This document shows positions 18,208-26,626 of a DNA stretch of 64,000 nt, piece by piece. A program made the translations under genes and the position numbers. Position 1 is the first letter of the stretch, and each line of letters opens with the position of its first letter. Source of the stretch: Marinobacter psychrophilus (GTDB lineage: Bacteria > Pseudomonadota > Gammaproteobacteria > Pseudomonadales > Oleiphilaceae). The stretch covers positions 3,720,001 to 3,784,000 of the forward strand of contig NZ_CP011494.1 in the NCBI RefSeq assembly GCF_001043175.1. Direction: 5' to 3'. The notes under the pieces were generated by a model that worked only from the letters and a program-made list of their open reading frames with translations, was not told the DNA's origin and did not search any database.

Positions 18208-19554
18208 TTGTCAGAACTCTTCCAGACCGCAACGGCTAACGGATCCATTCTGTTTGTGGATGATGACCAAGCCATTCTTAGTTCTTTGAAACGGCTGATG
18301 CGCAAACTACCACTGCAGTGCTGGTATGCCAGTAGCGGCGCAGAAGGTTTACAGATACTGAGCCAGATCAGCGTTGACCTAGTGGTGTCAGACATGCGCA
18401 TGCCAGAAATGGCGGGCGATATTTTTCTTGCTCAGGTTCGCAGCCTTTACCCGCAGACTGTGCGCTACTTATTGACCGGCCAGTCGGATATGCAATCCAC
18501 TATAGCCGCGCTGAACAACGGCGGTATAAGCCGGTTTATTCATAAGCCCTGGGCTGATGAAGAACTGCTGATAGCGTTACAAGACTGCGTACGCCTTACC
18601 CGCCTGAAAAGCGAAAACACACTGCTGATGGCGCAAACCCAGGTCCAGGCCGAACAGGTGCAATTCATGAACCAGCTACTGGAGAAGCGAGTTAACAAGC
18701 GCACTCATATGTTGCGCAACGCCATGCGCCAGCTTGAAACCAGCTACGGTGACTTCGTGCGCGGACTTTCCTACTTTGTCAGCCTGCGCTCCGGCCTGAT
18801 CAAGGGCCAGTCGCAACAGGTATCTGAGTTGTGCGGCTGGCTATGTGATGCTCTAAACATCCAAGGCGGTGACAAAAAGCATATTGTATCCGCCGCCCTG
18901 CTGCATGAATTGGGCAAGCTGGCAATGCCTGAAGCATTGCTAAGTCGATCGGAAGTCCATTTAAACAGCTGCGACCAAGAAAAGTACCGGCAGTACCCGG
19001 TGATTGGCGAAATGGCATTGGGTGGCATCAAAACCCTGGAGGCGTCTTCCTTGCTGATTCGCCACCAGAATGAGCATTTTGACGGCTCTGGATACCCCGA
19101 GGGGCTAAGCGGCGAAAAAATTCCGCTAGGCGCGCGTATATTATTGCTGTGCAAGCACTACGTAGGCCTGCAAACCGGGATGATGCGGCAAACTCCGCTA
19201 ACCGCGGAGGACGCTCTCAAGGTGCTGCATCAGCAGGCCGGAAAGCTCTATGACCCGAAACTGGTGACTGCATTTTTTCTTTTGATGATCTCGATGGAGC
19301 ACGAGACGGTCACACCGCAGGAAAGCATTGTGAGTATTCGGGACTTGGAACCAGGCATGGTGCTCTGCCAAGACCTGATCACAGTTCACGGTGTGCTGCT
19401 GATTGCAAGAAATCAGGAAATAACCTTGCTGAACATTCAACGTTTGCGCCATATCCGCGAATTTTACGGCTTTAATCTACCGGTATATGTTGTCAACCCA
19501 GCCTCGCCGAAGCTTTACCCTACCGCCCCACCACCCGCTCCGTTTCTTCCATAG
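18208..19554 (+). CDS. Response regulator with HD-GYP-like output domain
   Basis: A 448-residue regulator starting at TTG 18208 behind AGAAGGAG. The receiver domain (about 10-130) has DDDQ, phosphoacceptor Asp62 in VVSDMRMPE, and KPW. A coiled linker (about 140-185) joins it to an HD-GYP-like domain (about 190-400), where GYP is intact (295-297 within HFDGSGYPEGL). The first metal-binding HD pair reads His233-Glu234 (HELGK). Canonical HD-GYP proteins hydrolyse c-di-GMP with HDxGK at this site, so activity is uncertain. Together with the kinase it forms a relay into c-di-GMP metabolism. The end overlaps the convergent phoU gene by 35 bp. Confidence 0.9.
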   Translation: MSELFQTATANGSILFVDDDQAILSSLKRLMRKLPLQCWYASSGAEGLQILSQISVDLVVSDMRMPEMAGDIFLAQVRSLYPQTVRYLLTGQSDMQSTIAALNNGGISRFIHKPWADEELLIALQDCVRLTRLKSENTLLMAQTQVQAEQVQFMNQLLEKRVNKRTHMLRNAMRQLETSYGDFVRGLSYFVSLRSGLIKGQSQQVSELCGWLCDALNIQGGDKKHIVSAALLHELGKLAMPEALLSRSEVHLNSCDQEKYRQYPVIGEMALGGIKTLEASSLLIRHQNEHFDGSGYPEGLSGEKIPLGARILLLCKHYVGLQTGMMRQTPLTAEDALKVLHQQAGKLYDPKLVTAFFLLMISMEHETVTPQESIVSIRDLEPGMVLCQDLITVHGVLLIARNQEITLLNIQRLRHIREFYGFNLPVYVVNPASPKLYPTAPPPAPFLP

Positions 19555-20242
19555 ACGTATGGCGCACATCCTCACCCTTAACCATGAAAATCACATTTTC
19601 AGCAATGTTACAGGCGTGGTCTCCTACCCGTTCCAGAGCCCGCAATACCCACATGATCGACATGCAGCGGGATATGTTGCGGGTATCTTCCATCATATAG
19701 GTCAGAAGGGTGCGGGCCGCAGCCTGATACTCTTCATCCACCCGTTTGTCTTCTTTCATCACTCGCAGCGCTTGTTCGGCGTCTAGCCGCGCAAAGGCGT
19801 CCAGTGAGTCGTGCAGCATGGCGTGCACATGGCTGCCAATGTGGCGGATTTCCACGTAACCAAGTGATGTTTGACCTTCTTCCTCCAGCTTCAACGCCTG
19901 TTTGGCGATTTTTTTGGCCTCGTCGCCCACCCGCTCCAGGTCAACCACCATTTTGATGACCGCGATCACCAGTCTAAGATCCCGCGCCGCGGGCTGACGC
20001 CGGGCGATGATGAGTATGGCCTCTTCATCGATGCCAATTTCCATCTGGTCAACGCCACGGTCTCCCACGCGCACTTGTTCCGCCAGAACGCTGTCATTGG
20101 CGGTCAGCGCCTGTACGGCACTGCCAACCTGCGCTTCTACCATCCCGCCCATCTCCAGGAAACGGGTTTTCAGCTCCAACAATTCATTATTGAAGCGCTC
20201 GGAGATGTGATCGCCATACACCTGATCTTTGCTGTTCGGCAT
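19520..20242 (-). CDS. phoU: Phosphate signalling protein PhoU
   Basis: A peripheral membrane regulator that links the Pst transporter to the PhoR sensor and limits phosphate uptake. The 240 residues contain two PhoU helical-bundle repeats, each with the metal-binding pattern: DLRLVIAVIKMVVDLERVGDEA near residue 85 and SIMWVLRALERVGDHACNIAE near 195. It follows pstB by 44 bp at the end of the pst operon. Its 3' end overlaps the convergent HD-GYP-like gene by 35 bp. No phoB or phoR gene is adjacent. Confidence 0.96.
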   Translation of the reverse strand: MPNSKDQVYGDHISERFNNELLELKTRFLEMGGMVEAQVGSAVQALTANDSVLAEQVRVGDRGVDQMEIGIDEEAILIIARRQPAARDLRLVIAVIKMVVDLERVGDEAKKIAKQALKLEEEGQTSLGYVEIRHIGSHVHAMLHDSLDAFARLDAEQALRVMKEDKRVDEEYQAAARTLLTYMMEDTRNISRCMSIMWVLRALERVGDHACNIAENVIFMVKGEDVRHTSMEETERVVGR

Positions 20243-20286
20243 TGTGTTGCTCCGTAAATATTCTGGCCCTACCGGTACAGGTAAGC

Positions 20287-21204
20287 TTAGCCGAAACGGC
20301 CGGTAATGTAGGATTCTGTCAACGGGTGCTGGGGCGAAGTAAACACCGTGTCGGTCTTATTCACCTCCACAAGGTGACCCATGTGGAAATAAGCGGTGCG
20401 GTTGGACACCCGAGCCGCCTGTTGCATGGAGTGAGTCACAATAACGATGGTGTAGCTTTCGGACATCTCGGCAATCAGCTCCTCCACCCGTGCAGTTGCA
20501 ATCGGGTCAAGGGCCGAGCAGGGCTCGTCCATCAGGATCACTTCCGGACTGACAGCAATGGCGCGGGCAATACAAAGGCGCTGCTGCTGGCCGCCGGACA
20601 TGCCGGTTGCCATGGAATCCAGACGGTCTTTGGCCTCATTCCACAAACCCGCCTTGCGAAGGCTGTTTTCGACAATGTCGTCAAGCTCGGACTTGCGATT
20701 TGCCAGCCCGTGAATTCGGGGCCCATAGGCCACATTGTCATAGATCGATTTCGGGAAGGGATTCGGCTTTTGGAACACCATGCCTACTCTAGCCCTCAGT
20801 TCAACCACGTCCCGCTTGGAGTCATAGATGTTCTGATCGTCCAGCTCAAGGGAGCCTTTCACGCGGCAAATATCAATGCTGTCATTCATGCGATTCAGGC
20901 ATCGCAAAAAGGTTGATTTACCGCAACCAGAGGGACCGATGAAGGCAATGACCTCATTTCGGCCAATATCCAGGCTGATATTCTTGATTGCCCGATCTGC
21001 GCCGTAAGAAACGTCCACATTACGCAGCTTGAATTTAGGGTCGGCGGTAAATGGCTGTCCAACCGTCTTACCTTCTTCAATCACGGTATCTTCGGGCTTG
21101 TCTTCCATCAGGGTATCTTTGCGCTGACTGTCAGGCACGGGAACCGCTGCCCCCTTGCCCAGCATGCCAGCTTCGGCGGAAATACTCGGACTCATCGTAT
21201 TCAT
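20287..21204 (-). CDS. pstB: Phosphate ABC transporter ATP-binding protein PstB
   Basis: The ATPase subunit of the high-affinity phosphate importer. ATG 21204 has AAGGAG five bases upstream and gives 305 residues. The in-frame ATG at 21231 would overlap pstA and lacks such a site. The protein has Walker [10 protein letters not shown] near residue 90, signature [13 protein letters not shown] near 205, Walker [14 protein letters not shown] and the H-loop [10 protein letters not shown]. About 50 extra N-terminal residues rich in charged and polar amino acids precede the ABC domain, relative to E. coli PstB (257). It lies 10 bp after pstA. Confidence 0.97.
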   Translation of the reverse strand: MNTMSPSISAEAGMLGKGAAVPVPDSQRKDTLMEDKPEDTVIEEGKTVGQPFTADPKFKLRNVDVSYGADRAIKNISLDIGRNEVIAFIGPSGCGKSTFLRCLNRMNDSIDICRVKGSLELDDQNIYDSKRDVVELRARVGMVFQKPNPFPKSIYDNVAYGPRIHGLANRKSELDDIVENSLRKAGLWNEAKDRLDSMATGMSGGQQQRLCIARAIAVSPEVILMDEPCSALDPIATARVEELIAEMSESYTIVIVTHSMQQAARVSNRTAYFHMGHLVEVNKTDTVFTSPQHPLTESYITGRFG

Positions 21205-21214
21205 ATCATTCTCC

Positions 21215-22492
21215 TTACCAGCGACGCTCAAGCCGCTTTCGCAGCCAGATCGCCAATGCGTTCATAATGATCATGAAGGTAAGCAGCACCATGATGGCGG
21301 CGGATGCCAGCTCCACAAAACCTTGCTCGGAGCTGCTCGCCCAGAGGTAAATCTGTACCGGCAACACGGTGGCTGAACTGAAAAGCCCGTCAGGTACATC
21401 CACGATAAACGCCACCATGCCAATCAGCAGCAACGGTGCGGTTTCACCCAGAGCCTGAGCCATACCGATGATGGAACCGGTCAGCATACCGGGCATCGCC
21501 AAGGGCACCACGTGGTGAAGCACCACCTGCATCTTGGAGGCGCCAACACCTTCGGCTGCCTCCCGTATTGAAGGCGGGACACTTTTGATGGCGGCACGGC
21601 TGGAAATAATGATGGTTGGAAGCGTCATTAACGCAAGTACCAAACCACCGACGACAGGAACCGACCGGGGCATTCCGAACAGGTTTATGAATACCGCCAA
21701 GCCCAACAAACCAAAGATGATAGACGGTACTGCCGCCAGGTTATTAATATTCACTTCGATAAAATCGGTGAGCTTGTTCTGGGGCGCGAACTCTTCCAGA
21801 TAAACTGCCGCCGCAATTCCCACGGGGAATGAAATGGCCAGGGTCACCAGCATGGTCAATAAGGAACCCACAATCGCACCAAGAACACCGGCGTTGGCAG
21901 GCTCTCTGGAGTCGCCTCGACTGAACAGCACGTCGTTGAAGCTGGTATCGATAATCCCTTTCTGCACCAGCTCGTCGACCCAACGCTGCTGCTGTTCGGA
22001 GAGCTTGATGCTGTACCGAGGATTGTCCGCATGCTTGACGTAGACCGACACCCGATCATGAGTAGGAAACTCAATGGTTTGGGTGGTATTCAAAAGCCCC
22101 GGATTTTTTGTCAGTAAATTGCGGATTTCGCTGTCTGCGAAGGTACCCAGAAAACGGCCCAGCTCGCGCTTCTCAGCCGCGCCAGCTGCCTCAGGAACTT
22201 GCGCCTGCAAGGCGACAAGAATTGGCGCCTTGAAATCCGCGTTGGACCATTGGTCTTTATCCGTCGGATCATCCAGATACATCAATCCCGAATCGAGAGA
22301 CACGTCCAGGGTGATGGTGGTCTTTACGAACCCTGTATGTCCCTTGCTGATAATGTCGGCGAACAGGATAAACAGGGACGCGAGTGCAATGAAAATCGCC
22401 AGAATTCCATACAGCCGGAACCGGCGTTCCTTACGATACCTGCGTTTCAGCGATTTGCGGACGATCTCCGCCTGAGAACGTTGATCAGTCAT
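21215..22492 (-). CDS. pstA: Phosphate ABC transporter permease PstA, long form
   Basis: A membrane subunit of the phosphate importer. At 425 residues it is about 130 longer than E. coli PstA (296). The extra part lies between the first membrane helix (about 27-47) and the core permease (from about 210) and should be periplasmic. The core carries the typical binding-protein-dependent permease loop [20 protein letters not shown] near residue 315, which contacts PstB. Its start overlaps the end of pstC by 8 bp, showing tight coupling. Confidence 0.95.
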   Translation of the reverse strand: MTDQRSQAEIVRKSLKRRYRKERRFRLYGILAIFIALASLFILFADIISKGHTGFVKTTITLDVSLDSGLMYLDDPTDKDQWSNADFKAPILVALQAQVPEAAGAAEKRELGRFLGTFADSEIRNLLTKNPGLLNTTQTIEFPTHDRVSVYVKHADNPRYSIKLSEQQQRWVDELVQKGIIDTSFNDVLFSRGDSREPANAGVLGAIVGSLLTMLVTLAISFPVGIAAAVYLEEFAPQNKLTDFIEVNINNLAAVPSIIFGLLGLAVFINLFGMPRSVPVVGGLVLALMTLPTIIISSRAAIKSVPPSIREAAEGVGASKMQVVLHHVVPLAMPGMLTGSIIGMAQALGETAPLLLIGMVAFIVDVPDGLFSSATVLPVQIYLWASSSEQGFVELASAAIMVLLTFMIIMNALAIWLRKRLERRW

Positions 22493-23873
22493 ACTGTTCC
22501 CTATATTTGCGTACTATCTTCAGAGCGACCACGTTGAGCAGCAGCGTGACGATGAACAGCAGCATGCCCAAAGCGAAGGCCGAAAGTGTCTTGGCGCTGT
22601 CGAACTCCTGGTCACCCACCAGCAGTGTCGCAATCTGCACGGTTACGGTGGTTACCGAATCCAGCGGATTGGCCGTCAGGTTGGCCGCTAGGCCTGCCGC
22701 CATGACCACAATCATGGTTTCACCGATGGCACGGGACGCTGCCAGCAGAATACCGCCAATAATGCCCGGCAGGGCCGCCGGGAAAATCACCTTCTTCATG
22801 GTTTCCGATTGCGTCGCACCCAGAGCCAACGAGCCATCGCGCATGGTCTGAGGTACCGCGCTGATCACATCATCTGACAGCGATGACACGAACGGCACAA
22901 TCATGATTCCCATCACCAAGCCGGCGGCCAGAGCACTCTGGGATGAGGCTTCCATACCCACTGTTGCAGCAAGTTCACGAATAAACGGGGCAACGGTCAA
23001 CGCAGCGAAAAAGCCGTAAACGACGGTAGGAATGCCCGCCAACATCTCCAGCACAGGCTTTATCGTCGACCGCATACGCTTGCTCGCATACTCTGCAAGG
23101 TAGATGGCGGACAGCAAGCCAACGGGAACTGCAACCAACAAAGCAATGGCAGAAATCAGCAGGGTGCCGGTAAACAGGGGAATAACACCGAAAGCGCCTT
23201 CGGAACCTATCTGATCGATCCGTATAGCGGTTTGAGGACTCCAGCTGGTTCCGAACAGGAACTCGGTAATCGGCACTCTGTCGAAGAAACGCATGGTTTC
23301 AAGAAAGACCGAGAATACGATGCCTGCAGTGGTCAACACGGCCAAGGCAGCACACGCAAAGAAGATTCGGCGCAGGGTAGTTTCTACGTTTTTTCTGGCG
23401 TTTATGTGGGGCGCCACGCGGGTCCAAGCAAAGGTTGCTCCCAACACTGCAATCAATACAACCAGGATGGCTTTGAAGTTTCCGCTCTTGTCTTGCATGG
23501 CTTCCAGCAATGAAGCCGCCCCGGTAATATGCTTCGGCAAAAACTCAGGGTTGAGGCTACCAGCTGCCACGTTGCTGATTTGAGAAAGAATCAAGCTTGC
23601 CTGTCCGGCCGACTCGGGCCAGGTATCCGGGGGCAGCGATGCGATCACAATGCCTTGAATGACCTTGTCTTCAAAACCAGCCCAGACCGCTAACACAACC
23701 AGTGCCGGGATAGCGCACCAAAGTGCTGCTCGCGCCGCGTAGTAAAAAGGGAGAGCCTTGAGATTCCGGATGCCGCCAAGGGGCGCTGCCACAGCCCGGG
23801 ATCGCATATAAGCGAGGCTATAGGCAACCACGGCGAGAACCAGAACCAGGGGCAGAAGATTGGCCGTCTGCAT
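22485..23873 (-). CDS. pstC: Phosphate ABC transporter permease PstC, long form
   Basis: The second membrane subunit of the phosphate importer, 462 residues against 319 in E. coli. Two N-terminal hydrophobic segments and a periplasmic-looking region of about 90 residues precede the conventional core, which starts near residue 165. The coupling loop includes LALGATQSETMKKVIFPAALP near residue 345. The start is at ATG 23873. The gene lies about 150 bp after pstS with a strong stem-loop between them. Confidence 0.95.
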   Translation of the reverse strand: MQTANLLPLVLVLAVVAYSLAYMRSRAVAAPLGGIRNLKALPFYYAARAALWCAIPALVVLAVWAGFEDKVIQGIVIASLPPDTWPESAGQASLILSQISNVAAGSLNPEFLPKHITGAASLLEAMQDKSGNFKAILVVLIAVLGATFAWTRVAPHINARKNVETTLRRIFFACAALAVLTTAGIVFSVFLETMRFFDRVPITEFLFGTSWSPQTAIRIDQIGSEGAFGVIPLFTGTLLISAIALLVAVPVGLLSAIYLAEYASKRMRSTIKPVLEMLAGIPTVVYGFFAALTVAPFIRELAATVGMEASSQSALAAGLVMGIMIVPFVSSLSDDVISAVPQTMRDGSLALGATQSETMKKVIFPAALPGIIGGILLAASRAIGETMIVVMAAGLAANLTANPLDSVTTVTVQIATLLVGDQEFDSAKTLSAFALGMLLFIVTLLLNVVALKIVRKYREQYD

Positions 23874-23953
23874 AACAGTCTCTGTGTTGGTGGTTTTAAG
23901 TTAACTGGGCGCTTATTCTGCCAGTTTGCCGCACAAAAATATTCATACAATCG

Positions 23954-23995
23954 CAACAAAGCAACGCAGGCTTGAAAGCCCGCATTGCTTTGTTG
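23954..23995 (-). terminator. Stem-loop between pstS and pstC (attenuator or processing site)
   Basis: CAACAAAGCAA (23954-23964) pairs perfectly with TTGCTTTGTTG (23985-23995), and an inner stem GGCTT/AAGCC extends the hairpin. Read on the minus strand there is only a short T-run further on (TATTTTTG). Partial termination or 3'-end protection of the pstS message is therefore more likely than full termination. That would raise binding-protein yield relative to the permeases, a common arrangement in ABC importer operons. Confidence 0.65.
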
Positions 23996-24021
23996 TCATC
24001 CTTGACGTCGCCTGACCGGCC

Positions 24022-25080
24022 TTACAACTCGTTACCCGTCATCGGCGCCAGTTCTTTCACAGCTTTAGCAATCTTCATGCGCTCGTTGCGCGGGCTTGGT
24101 ATCAGGCCTACATCGACCAGGTAGCCGTTATCGCCCCAGGCGCCCTCGCTACTAAACTCGGAAATGTATTCCTGAATACCCGGAACAACGCCCACGTGCG
24201 CCTTTTTGACGTAGAACCACAGTGAACGGGCTACCGGATATTGATCGCTGGAAATCGCTTCGGGAGTCGGCTCGACGCCGTTCACGGTCGCGGCCTGGAT
24301 CTGGCCAGTGTTTTCCATCAGGAAGCTATAACCGAAGATACCGAGGGTTTCCGGGTCTTGGGCCAGACGCTGAACGATTAGGTTATCGTTTTCGCCGGCT
24401 TCAACGAACGGACCGTCGTCACGCATGCTTTGACACACTGTCTTAAACTTGTCTTCGTTGTCGTCTTCCATCTGCGCGATCATGGGGAACTGTTTGCAGC
24501 CGCTTTCCATCGCCAACTCAACAAACGCGTCACGGGTGCCTGACGTCGGAGGCGGGCCCATTACGCTGATGGCAATATTCGGAAGACTGGCGTCGATTTC
24601 ACTCCAGTTCATGTAAGGGTTGGCTATCAGCTCGTTGCTGCCGTCTGGGTTAGGCACATCTTTCGCCAGCGCCAGGAAAATTTGTTTCAGGGACAAGTCC
24701 AGCTTTTCCGCTTCCTTGGAGTTTGCCATAACAATACCGTCAGCACCGATACGTACTTCGGTGATTTCCTTGACGCCATTGGCCTGGCACATGTCGAATT
24801 CGCTCTTCTTCATGCGACGGGAAGCATTGGTGATGTCCGGGTGCTGGGTGCCAACACCTTGACAGAACAGCTTCAGGCCGCCACCGGAACCGGTTGACTC
24901 AATCTTGGGCGTCGCGAAATCGGTGTTACGCCCGAAGCGCTCAGCAACCACGGTCGCAAAAGGATATACCGTTGACGAGCCAACAATGCTGATGGTGTCG
25001 CGAGCCATGGCCGGAGCCGAAAGTGCCGCAATTGCGCCAGCAAGGGTTACTGTTGTCAGAGCTTTATAGAGTTTAGTCAC
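24022..25080 (-). CDS. pstS: Phosphate-binding periplasmic protein PstS
   Basis: The substrate-binding component of the phosphate importer. GTG 25080 is preceded by AGGAG at a good distance and gives 352 residues with a clean signal peptide (MTKLYKALTTV to APAMA, cleavage near 26). Upstream ATG codons at 25104 and 25101 have no ribosome site. The mature protein opens with DTISIVGSSTVYPFATVV, a typical phosphate-loop start, and has STGSGGGLKLFCQG and SGTRDAFVELA, as in the larger PstS type. A Pho box lies upstream. Confidence 0.95.
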   Translation of the reverse strand: MTKLYKALTTVTLAGAIAALSAPAMARDTISIVGSSTVYPFATVVAERFGRNTDFATPKIESTGSGGGLKLFCQGVGTQHPDITNASRRMKKSEFDMCQANGVKEITEVRIGADGIVMANSKEAEKLDLSLKQIFLALAKDVPNPDGSNELIANPYMNWSEIDASLPNIAISVMGPPPTSGTRDAFVELAMESGCKQFPMIAQMEDDNEDKFKTVCQSMRDDGPFVEAGENDNLIVQRLAQDPETLGIFGYSFLMENTGQIQAATVNGVEPTPEAISSDQYPVARSLWFYVKKAHVGVVPGIQEYISEFSSEGAWGDNGYLVDVGLIPSPRNERMKIAKAVKELAPMTGNEL

Positions 25081-25154
25081 GGTGTTTCTCCTGGGTTGCA
25101 TCACTTTTTATATCGACATCTGCTGTTTTGATGGCCCAAGACTAGGCATTCTCT

Positions 25155-25172
25155 ATGACAGGTTTATGACAA
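25155..25172 (-). promoter_or_regulatory. Pho box upstream of pstS
   Basis: On the minus strand the sequence reads TTGTCATAAACCTGTCAT, two TGTCAT repeats 11 bp apart. This matches the PhoB recognition pattern CTGTCATAWAWCTGTCAY. It lies 75-92 bp before the pstS GTG start, so phosphate-starvation control by PhoB is expected for the whole operon. Confidence 0.85.
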
Positions 25173-25308
25173 AGGCTGAAATTACCTAAATTCACCATCA
25201 GAACCGCAAACACACCTGACAAATGGCAGGCGCGGCATTACCATGCAGCTAAACAATTAAGGAATCTGCCAAACCGGCAGATCGCCACTTTTCTTAAAGG
25301 TCTGTGTG

Positions 25309-25710
25309 ATGAGCACTTTTGACGACGACAACCCAATGCCCCTCGGCGAGTTAATTCTGCGAATCATTCCATTCCCCGGCGATACCAACGCCAACGGCGA
25401 TGTATTCGCAGGCTGGCTGGTGAAGCAAATGGATATTGCTGCGGCCACAATGGCAGCCAGGATATCCCAAGGCCGCAGCGCCACTGTGGCTATGGACCGG
25501 ATGGAGTTTTTGTCGCCGGTGCGAGTAGGCTCGCAGGTTGGCTGTTATTGCGAGCTGATCGAAATCGGCCGTAGCTCCATGAATATTAAAATAGAAGTGT
25601 GGACGATGGACCGCTACTCCGAAGATCGCCGCAAGGTAACCGAAGGCCACTTCGTTTACGTGGCGATTGATGATGTGGGCCGTATCCGCGAAGTGCCAGA
25701 CCAGTCCTGA
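25309..25710 (+). CDS. Acyl-CoA thioesterase, YciA-like hot-dog fold
   Basis: A small cytosolic thioesterase expected to hydrolyse acyl-CoA. ATG 25309 (GTG 25306 is in frame just before it) gives 133 residues with AAAGG upstream. Family features include LRIIPFPGDTNANGDVFAGW, with the catalytic Asn/Asp region near residue 27, and VKQMDIAAATMAA, followed by VAMDRMEFLSPVRVG near residue 60. The short N-terminal acidic tail is typical. Its chain-length preference cannot be read from sequence. It lies 70 bp before uppP. Confidence 0.88.
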   Translation: MSTFDDDNPMPLGELILRIIPFPGDTNANGDVFAGWLVKQMDIAAATMAARISQGRSATVAMDRMEFLSPVRVGSQVGCYCELIEIGRSSMNIKIEVWTMDRYSEDRRKVTEGHFVYVAIDDVGRIREVPDQS

Positions 25711-25781
25711 CCCTTGTTGTGTTTAATACCTTGATCTGCTCTAGCGCCCCGGATTGTTGTGAAACCTTGGATTGATACGAT

Positions 25782-26579
25782 ATGGACTTTTTTCAGGCGG
25801 TTTTTCTTGGCCTGCTGCAGGGGCTGACAGAATTTCTGCCCATCTCCAGCTCTGCCCACCTTATTCTTACACCAGCCCTGCTGGGCTGGCAGGACCAGGG
25901 CGTAGGCTTTGACCTGGCCGTTCACGTGGGCACTCTGCTGGCGGTGGTACTCTACTTCCGCCGCGATGTGTTCGGCATTGCCCGCGACGGCCTGGTGTCC
26001 ATGACCCAGCGCCGGGTTGTAGGCCAGGGTGCCATGGCGTTTTATCTGGTGATTGGCACCATCCCCGCAGGCCTGGCAGGATTGGCGCTGCTAGACATGA
26101 TTGATAACGAGCTGCGCTCACCTGTGATCATTTTCACCACCACCCTGGTGTTTGGTTTGCTGTTGGGTGTGGCCGACTGGATACCCAAACGCGATCGCTC
26201 GCTGGACTCCATTCGTTGGAAAGACGCATTAATTGTTGGCCTGGCCCAAGCCATTTCCCTGGTTCCCGGCACCTCGCGCTCGGGCATCACCATTACTGCC
26301 GGCCTTTTTCTAGGCCTCAGCCGCGAAGCAGCATCCCGCTTTTCATTCCTGCTGGCCATCCCGATTACGGCGCTGGCGGCGGGTGTAAAAATTCTGGAAG
26401 TGGCGGTGGCGGACATCGCTGTAGACTGGACGGGGTTTCTGATCGGCGGCGTTACGTCATTCGTTATGGCCATCACAGCCATCCACTTCTTCCTGAAGTG
26501 GTTGAATAAAGTGGGTATGTGGCCGTACGTGGTTTACCGGGTGATTCTGGCTGGGGTCATTTTTGCGGTTCTGATGTAG
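25782..26579 (+). CDS. uppP: Undecaprenyl-diphosphatase UppP (BacA)
   Basis: An inner-membrane phosphatase that recycles undecaprenyl diphosphate to the lipid carrier used for peptidoglycan and O-antigen synthesis. Overproduction is known to raise bacitracin resistance. The 265 residues hold about eight hydrophobic segments, the (E/Q)-rich motif LQGLTEFLPISSSAHL near residue 13 and the PGTSRSG motif near residue 162, both catalytic hallmarks. It is convergent with uvrD. Confidence 0.97.
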   Translation: MDFFQAVFLGLLQGLTEFLPISSSAHLILTPALLGWQDQGVGFDLAVHVGTLLAVVLYFRRDVFGIARDGLVSMTQRRVVGQGAMAFYLVIGTIPAGLAGLALLDMIDNELRSPVIIFTTTLVFGLLLGVADWIPKRDRSLDSIRWKDALIVGLAQAISLVPGTSRSGITITAGLFLGLSREAASRFSFLLAIPITALAAGVKILEVAVADIAVDWTGFLIGGVTSFVMAITAIHFFLKWLNKVGMWPYVVYRVILAGVIFAVLM

Positions 26580-26587
26580 GTTTGGGT

Positions 26588-26623
26588 TTTGGCTGCAGCT
26601 TTTACACCGTGCAAACAGCCAAA
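26588..26623. terminator. Hairpin between convergent uppP and uvrD
   Basis: TTTGGCTG (26588-26595) pairs with CAGCCAAA (26616-26623), with a further GCA/TGC pairing inside. T-runs are weak on both sides. The position, between two convergent stop codons only 47 bp apart, supports a bidirectional terminator. Confidence 0.5.
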
Positions 26624-26626
26624 GCT

